Source of the DNA: Methanobacteriota archaeon
GTDB taxonomy: Archaea; Halobacteriota; Methanosarcinia; Methanosarcinales; Methanoperedenaceae
Direction of reading: 5' to 3'
Assembly (NCBI GenBank): GCA_018900975.1
Contig: JAHIFK010000174.1
Span: forward strand, 1-27,293
DNA length: 27,293 bases
Under the pieces are notes generated by a model, which saw only the letters and a program-made list of their open reading frames with translations, was not told the DNA's origin and made no database searches. Positions 23,529 through 27,293 of the stretch are shown here, piece by piece (position 1 is the stretch's first letter; each line of letters begins with the position of its first letter). Position numbers and translations under genes: made by a program.

Positions 23529-26500
23529 ATGAAAAATCCAGGAAAAAATAAGGCTAAGAAAGCCAGTATAAGACTTTCAGTACCGCTGTTAATAGTACTC
23601 CTGGTTTTATTCGCGTCAGTATTGATCATTTATTCCACTCCCGTGCTCACAGAGGAAAAAAGGACGAGCGGGAAACTTTCTTTTACGGACAGCGCGGGCA
23701 GCCTGATATACGGCGCAATAGAGATAAGCATGACCGGGGCGCCATCCGGGGGGAGATCGAATGTTAACTATATAAACTGGAGCAATGCACCCAACGCATG
23801 TATATATTTTGACGCTCTTGGTACAAAGAACATATCAATAAACCTGCGGATTTCTGAGGATTCACCGAATGGCAGGGTGTCGCTGGAGGACTATGGCGCT
23901 ACCATGCCGGGGAGCGTTGATCAGTCGGCGCCTGGCATTCCGGTCAAGTATGTTGAATTGCATTCCACAGGCGTTTCATTTGCTAATGCCGATGTATCCA
24001 TACATTATACGAATGCTGAACTTAATGAGATAGATGAGAACAGCCTTGTGATTTACATCTATGATGGGGGGGCATGGACCGAATTGCCCACCAGAGTCGA
24101 TGCCGCAAAAAATATTGTGAGCGCTGCGGTGGTTACTCTTTCAGTCTTTGCGATAAGCGCCAGAGCAAGTGAAAGAATCGAGATTCGCGATACCAGGGGG
24201 ATGCCTGTCACCAGCGAGGTCAAGACCTATGATGAAGCCAGAACCCTGAAAAAACAGGAAAAGACCAGCACTCTATCCTCAGCCAACATCCCTGACTGGG
24301 GAGAACTCGAAGTGGATGCTATAAAGACAAAAAACGTGGCTGTGAGGCTGAAAGTTAAAGCTCCTTCAAGCGGCGAAATCGTACTTGATAACTTTGGGAA
24401 AAATAATCCTGTGACTATACCTGCGCCTGGAAATATCATCAAGTATGTTGACATCAGCGCAGTGAATCTAAGTTTTGAGTATGCAGAGATCAAAATATAT
24501 TATACAGATGCTGAACTTGGCGGTCAGGATGAGAATCGGCTTGTGATATATCATTATAAAAACGGCGCATGGAGTGATCTCAGCACAGGCGTGGATGCGG
24601 CAAATAACACCCTGACAGCATCCTCAGATTCGCTCTCCATATTTGCAGCATCGATGGTTGGAGGATTTTCCCAGCTAAAATTAGCCGCAAATAGGGGCGC
24701 AGTGTTTGGGCCATGGACTAATTATGGCAACACAGATTTTGATGATGAAGTTTTTACCATTAGAGCATATGCTCTCAAGCTAAATAGCACAAACAAGCCC
24801 GAGTCAGGGATAGATATCAATTTCACAATTTATAGTGGAAATGGCATATTAAAGGCAACAGAAATTCGCACCACCGATATAAATGGAATTGCAAACTTTT
24901 CATATAATACGAGAGGACAATTTACTGCAGAAACTGACCCAGACTTCGGTGTTTGGAGGATAACAGCAGTACAGGTTTCAGATGCAAATATTAATGCCAC
25001 GACGTATTTCAGAATAGACACGCCTACTAATAATGATCGAAGCGTCTGTCATACGGCTCCAGGTACAGGCTCTTCGATGGGTAGGACTTGTAGTTCAGTA
25101 ACATATGTCCCAAGATCTCCCTATACCTCAATAACTAGTACATCGAGTGCAGCATACTGGACTCATTCTGCTCATACTTCCGACCAATGTCTTGATTGCC
25201 ATATGGGATATGGGTATTTTAATGGCACAGCAAGCAATTCAAATTCATATTCATATGGTGTGCATGATGGCAAAAAGACGTGTGTCGACTGCCATGGAAG
25301 TGGTGCTACAAAGTCGATTCCCAGTTGCTACAATTCAAGCTGCCATCCAGCTAGAAATACCAATCTCACAAGCATAAATACTTTAAATGGCTCAAATTCA
25401 ACTTACTCCGATACTTATCCCGTCTCCAGTAATCCGCTAAAAAGTCATGATTTTAACTCAAACATTCCTTGCATCATCTGCCACAACCCAATGCACAACA
25501 TCACAAAGCCAGACCCATCGGTATCTATCACCAGCAACATCACGGAATACACCCAGTGCACCTCATGCCACAATGCATACAAGCGCCATAATAACTCTGT
25601 GAACTGCACCGTCTGCCACTCGCAGGATGCTCACGTTATAAAAGTGTTTGCCCAGAACGCTACTTATATTAACGGCAGCACCTCCTCTTTTAGAGGCAAT
25701 TGTACAAACTGTCACCAGAACTCTACCTTCATGAATGCTTTGTTAGCGAAGCCAGGGGCAGGCGGCTACACAGGAAATGTTCCGCAGGTTCCCAATCCAG
25801 TTCGCCACAGCAGCGACCCAGGCGCAGGTAAAAAGTGGAACACCACGCCCGGCTACTGGACAAACGGTACAGAGGGAAGCGCCCAACTTACTTCATGCAA
25901 GTACTGCCACGGCGAGACCCTGCATAAAACCTCTGCTCTTGGAAGACCCTCTCTCTGGAAGGGCAGCAACACCGTTAACTCAACCATAGGCAATACCACC
26001 TGGTGCTCTTCCTGCCACTGGCAGGGCTATGCCAGCGGCACGAATACCTCCGGCGATATGATAAATACCTTCACAGGAGACAGCCTCTTGGTTCCGCCTG
26101 AAATCACAGGAAACACCACCTATGGCGCTAACCAGAGCATCTACGAATACACCGACCATTCGCTCTACACCAACTTCTATTCCAACCTGAATGACTCTGC
26201 ATGCAACCGCTGCCACGGTTATAATTACGGCTTTACCACCATAACCCGGCTCGTGCACAACCAGACAAGAGTAGGGGGAGCCAACTGCGCGGACTGTCAC
26301 GACATAGGAGGCATAGCATTAGTTGCTCGCGTGAATGTTACAGCTACCAATGACAATAACGAAATACATAAGAACCTCAACAGCGGTGCATCCGTTTCTA
26401 ATGGCACAGCTTACTATGCCAACAACAAGCGCTGCTGGGCATGCCATGGCAACGGCAATGAGCCTTCACTTTTTACAAACAATCATACAACGAATTACAA

Positions 26501-27293
26501 AACACCAAGAAAATGTGCGGACTGCCACCTGCCACCTTCTATGGGCGGGGGTAACCATGATCAAGACCTGGGATGTATATGCCACTTCAATATACCAAGG
26601 CCTCTTCGTAAGCATTTATGGAACGGTACCACCATTATCACTCCTGCTGCTACTACGTGTTATGACTGTCATAATAGGACAGAGCTGTTGATTTATGCCA
26701 ACGATCCGGATGCTGGTAGCGGCGCTGTTTATGGGGGTGCTAATGGCGGCAATAATAGCCCAAGCCACTATGGAAAGAAGAGAACGGATATAAGAATAGG
26801 AGCAAGCACCAACTGTTCGTACTGCCACCAGAACACAAGCACGGCATTCGCCTCTGCCATGATAGACCCGGCTTATAACAGCAGCATCAGCAACCACAGC
26901 ATGAGATACAGTTCATCCAATCCAGGCTGCACGTCTTCACAATGCCATAACACTGGCTGGATACATAATGATACTCTTGCCAAACCCAGTTTAACCCTGC
27001 CAAGTTCAGCTTACTGTAGCAATTGCCATGGCTCAGGCGGAAGCGCCAGCATAAGGAATTTGGCGAAGCATAACGGCGCTGTTGATTGTACCAGGTGTCA
27101 CCTTAACACCAGCAGAGACATTCATCCAGCCAAATATTTACAGTCGAATGCAAGTTACAGCACAGGTAATTCTACAGCCGTGAACTGTATTAACTGTCAT
27201 CAGACAGGTTTGACAGGTTTCTCTAATTCGCCAATGGTGCCCATGCCCCTGCGCCACAGCGAGAATACCTCTAACGGAACGCTCTGGAACTCC
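23529..27293 (+). CDS. Giant multiheme c-type cytochrome with surface domains (3' end outside window)
   Basis: An open frame from ATG 23529 to the window end, 1255 codons with no stop. Residues 15-37 are a signal or membrane anchor. Two copies of a beta domain follow (about 139-210 and 305-376; shared pattern KYV..S..........YT.AEL...DEN.LVIY....GAW..L). An Ig-like domain (about 395-500) comes next. From residue 554 there are 17 CxxCH motifs (554, 585, 648, 677, 693, 725, 790, 826, 892, 920, 969, 996, 1044, 1096, 1163, 1187, 1220) and two CX4CH motifs (600, 1134). A CICH (1016) and RSVCH (504) look like variant sites. The heme part is rich in Asn, Ser, Thr and Tyr. Such proteins carry electrons through or beyond the S-layer in ANME-type archaea; that role is inferred here. 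Confidence 0.9.
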   Translation, partial: MKNPGKNKAKKASIRLSVPLLIVLLVLFASVLIIYSTPVLTEEKRTSGKLSFTDSAGSLIYGAIEISMTGAPSGGRSNVNYINWSNAPNACIYFDALGTKNISINLRISEDSPNGRVSLEDYGATMPGSVDQSAPGIPVKYVELHSTGVSFANADVSIHYTNAELNEIDENSLVIYIYDGGAWTELPTRVDAAKNIVSAAVVTLSVFAISARASERIEIRDTRGMPVTSEVKTYDEARTLKKQEKTSTLSSANIPDWGELEVDAIKTKNVAVRLKVKAPSSGEIVLDNFGKNNPVTIPAPGNIIKYVDISAVNLSFEYAEIKIYYTDAELGGQDENRLVIYHYKNGAWSDLSTGVDAANNTLTASSDSLSIFAASMVGGFSQLKLAANRGAVFGPWTNYGNTDFDDEVFTIRAYALKLNSTNKPESGIDINFTIYSGNGILKATEIRTTDINGIANFSYNTRGQFTAETDPDFGVWRITAVQVSDANINATTYFRIDTPTNNDRSVCHTAPGTGSSMGRTCSSVTYVPRSPYTSITSTSSAAYWTHSAHTSDQCLDCHMGYGYFNGTASNSNSYSYGVHDGKKTCVDCHGSGATKSIPSCYNSSCHPARNTNLTSINTLNGSNSTYSDTYPVSSNPLKSHDFNSNIPCIICHNPMHNITKPDPSVSITSNITEYTQCTSCHNAYKRHNNSVNCTVCHSQDAHVIKVFAQNATYINGSTSSFRGNCTNCHQNSTFMNALLAKPGAGGYTGNVPQVPNPVRHSSDPGAGKKWNTTPGYWTNGTEGSAQLTSCKYCHGETLHKTSALGRPSLWKGSNTVNSTIGNTTWCSSCHWQGYASGTNTSGDMINTFTGDSLLVPPEITGNTTYGANQSIYEYTDHSLYTNFYSNLNDSACNRCHGYNYGFTTITRLVHNQTRVGGANCADCHDIGGIALVARVNVTATNDNNEIHKNLNSGASVSNGTAYYANNKRCWACHGNGNEPSLFTNNHTTNYKTPRKCADCHLPPSMGGGNHDQDLGCICHFNIPRPLRKHLWNGTTIITPAATTCYDCHNRTELLIYANDPDAGSGAVYGGANGGNNSPSHYGKKRTDIRIGASTNCSYCHQNTSTAFASAMIDPAYNSSISNHSMRYSSSNPGCTSSQCHNTGWIHNDTLAKPSLTLPSSAYCSNCHGSGGSASIRNLAKHNGAVDCTRCHLNTSRDIHPAKYLQSNASYSTGNSTAVNCINCHQTGLTGFSNSPMVPMPLRHSENTSNGTLWNS

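Noticed and set aside
25147..25989. Plus-strand alternative-frame peptides within the cytochrome (for example at 25147 and 25777)
   Set aside because: The frame from 23529 is continuous and every heme motif falls in it, so there is no need for frameshifted genes here.
25980..26300. Minus-strand frame in the giant cytochrome
   Set aside because: The plus strand carries in-frame CxxCH motifs throughout; the antisense peptide is a by-product of the biased codon pattern.
26928..26960. Suspected frameshift or stop near the CTSSQCH site
   Set aside because: On recounting, the codon for the first cysteine starts at 26928, in the same frame as all other heme motifs, and no stop occurs.

Overview
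The window looks like chromosomal DNA from a cytochrome-rich euryarchaeon of the Methanosarcinales type. A Methanoperedens-like (ANME-2d) or related archaeon is a reasonable guess but is not proven by this sequence. The pointers are archaeal-style Dph2, a tRNA-Trp gene interrupted by an intron, TATA-type promoters, an HdrA/Mvh-type hydrogenase, a Sec11-like signal peptidase and several multiheme c-type cytochromes with S-layer-like surface domains.

Layout. Positions 1-1200 are a decayed, gene-poor stretch: the tail of an IS1-like transposase, a truncated protein of probable DUF6602 type, and a GC-rich imperfect palindromic repeat. Positions 1213-2837 hold two overlapping housekeeping genes, an S4-domain methyltransferase and Dph2. 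Next comes a minus-strand tRNA-Trp with a 209-nt intron that appears to carry a box C/D guide RNA aimed at the tRNA itself, then a polytopic membrane protein.

Positions 4299-15591 form a hydrogenase island. It encodes an HdrA fused to an MvhD-like C-terminus, the hydrogenase small and large subunits (MvhG, MvhA), a 78-residue protein of unknown function, a maturation protease and a full maturation set (HypC, HypD, HypE, HypF, HypB, HypA). The genes lie in short units on alternating strands. HypE/HypF would make the cyanide ligand and HypC/HypD assemble the Fe(CN)2CO centre. HypA/HypB would insert nickel, and the protease would then clip the MvhA C-terminus. The enzyme probably exchanges electrons between H2 and flavin/Fe-S centres of HdrA. 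HdrB and HdrC are not in the window.

Positions 15649-17560 carry a minus-strand pair (membrane-anchored alpha/beta hydrolase and a Yip1-like protein) and a broken thioredoxin-like gene.

Positions 17614-27293 read as a cell-surface module, all on the plus strand. It holds a signal peptidase, a polytopic membrane protein with a coiled coil, a large secreted protein with S-layer/DUF11-like domains and a C-terminal anchor, a six-heme and a four-heme cytochrome, and a small anchored secreted protein. It ends with a very large multiheme cytochrome (at least 1255 residues, at least 19 heme-binding motifs) that runs off the end of the window. This module is the best candidate for an undescribed system: a membrane-to-surface electron conduit with its own scaffold and export factor. 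That function is inferred from gene content and order.
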